From assembly GCA_028285445.1 (NCBI GenBank), contig JANQPQ010000050.1, forward strand, positions 62,001 to 126,000: 64,000 nucleotides of DNA, in the 5' to 3' direction. The number at the start of each line of letters is the position of its first letter. Position 1 is the first letter of the stretch. The stretch is from Cyclobacteriaceae bacterium (GTDB lineage: Bacteria; Bacteroidota; Bacteroidia; Cytophagales; Cyclobacteriaceae). The notes under the pieces were generated by a model. It did no database searches. It worked only from the letters and a program-made list of their open reading frames with translations, and was not told the origin of the DNA. Positions 63,983-64,000 of the stretch are shown here, piece by piece. A program made the translations under genes and the position numbers.

Positions 63983-64000
63983 TAACTTTGTACAAATATA
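63983..64000. promoter_or_regulatory. divergent promoter elements at right edge
   Basis: Plus strand TAACTTTG (63983-63990), with a TTG 16 bases upstream (63964-63966), points to a gene beyond the window. Minus strand TATATTTG (64000-63993) faces mazG, 66 bases upstream of its ATG. Both match TAnnTTTG exactly. Confidence 0.45.

Noticed and set aside
1-64000. tRNA, rRNA, CRISPR, insertion sequence, prophage or defence island
   Set aside because: No repeat array, transposase, integrase, phage or restriction-type gene was found on reading through the window; gene content is housekeeping and envelope.

Overview
The window is chromosomal DNA of a Bacteroidota bacterium, most likely a marine or soil Cytophagales-type organism. 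Supporting signs are a type IX secretion (T9SS) C-terminal sorting domain, a MurF-alanine racemase fusion, a SusC-like TonB receptor with a carboxypeptidase-regulatory N-domain, AraC regulators with a membrane N-half, an IleS of the eukaryote-like type, many secreted or lipid-anchored proteins, and -7 promoter elements of the form TAnnTTTG in front of many genes. Shine-Dalgarno sequences are mostly absent. The stretch is gene-dense (about 51 protein genes, no gap above 300 bases) and looks like stable core genome. I see no rRNA, tRNA, CRISPR array, insertion sequence, integrase or phage gene.

Left part (1-14 kb): the end of an alpha/beta hydrolase, a small lipoprotein, a secreted S9 dipeptidyl peptidase followed by a large secreted TPR-CHAT protein, then a minus-strand operon (membrane AraC regulator, single-domain asparaginase, RidA, Yip1-like protein), a PhoD-type phosphatase lipoprotein, an oligopeptidase B-like lipoprotein and a secreted BNR-repeat protein.

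14-29 kb: a csaA - GNAT - murF/alr operon; a TonB receptor plus lipoprotein unit behind a perfect palindrome and closed by a terminator (probable metal uptake); a HisA with an altered catalytic position; a two-component system divergent from an acidic T9SS cargo protein; lysA; and a DUF493 - methyltransferase - pterin dehydratase - rsmI operon.

29-44.6 kb: an envelope-biogenesis block read leftward (coaX, outer membrane protein, TPR protein, lptC, small membrane protein, CNNM/HlyC protein, and ppiD with its own promoter); then anmK, an amino-acid dehydrogenase and NhaD antiporter on the plus strand; then ribH, a TPR membrane protein, pdhA, and recF with a DciA-like gene.

44.6-64 kb: M16 protease, lspA, ileS, an RND/MMPL exporter, a glyS - mtfA-like - dgt operon, a PAS histidine kinase, a Kef-type antiporter, DUF547 and DUF1579-like secreted proteins, and mazG at the right edge beside a divergent promoter region.

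No obviously new multi-gene defence or mobile system is present. The observations most worth following are the IleS with a GXHH signature in place of HXGH (known from mupirocin hyper-resistant IleS2), the HisA with Ser where the catalytic Asp should be, terminator hairpins placed directly against start codons, leaderless-looking promoters, the palindrome in front of the TonB receptor, and the exported, membrane-anchored TPR-CHAT protease.
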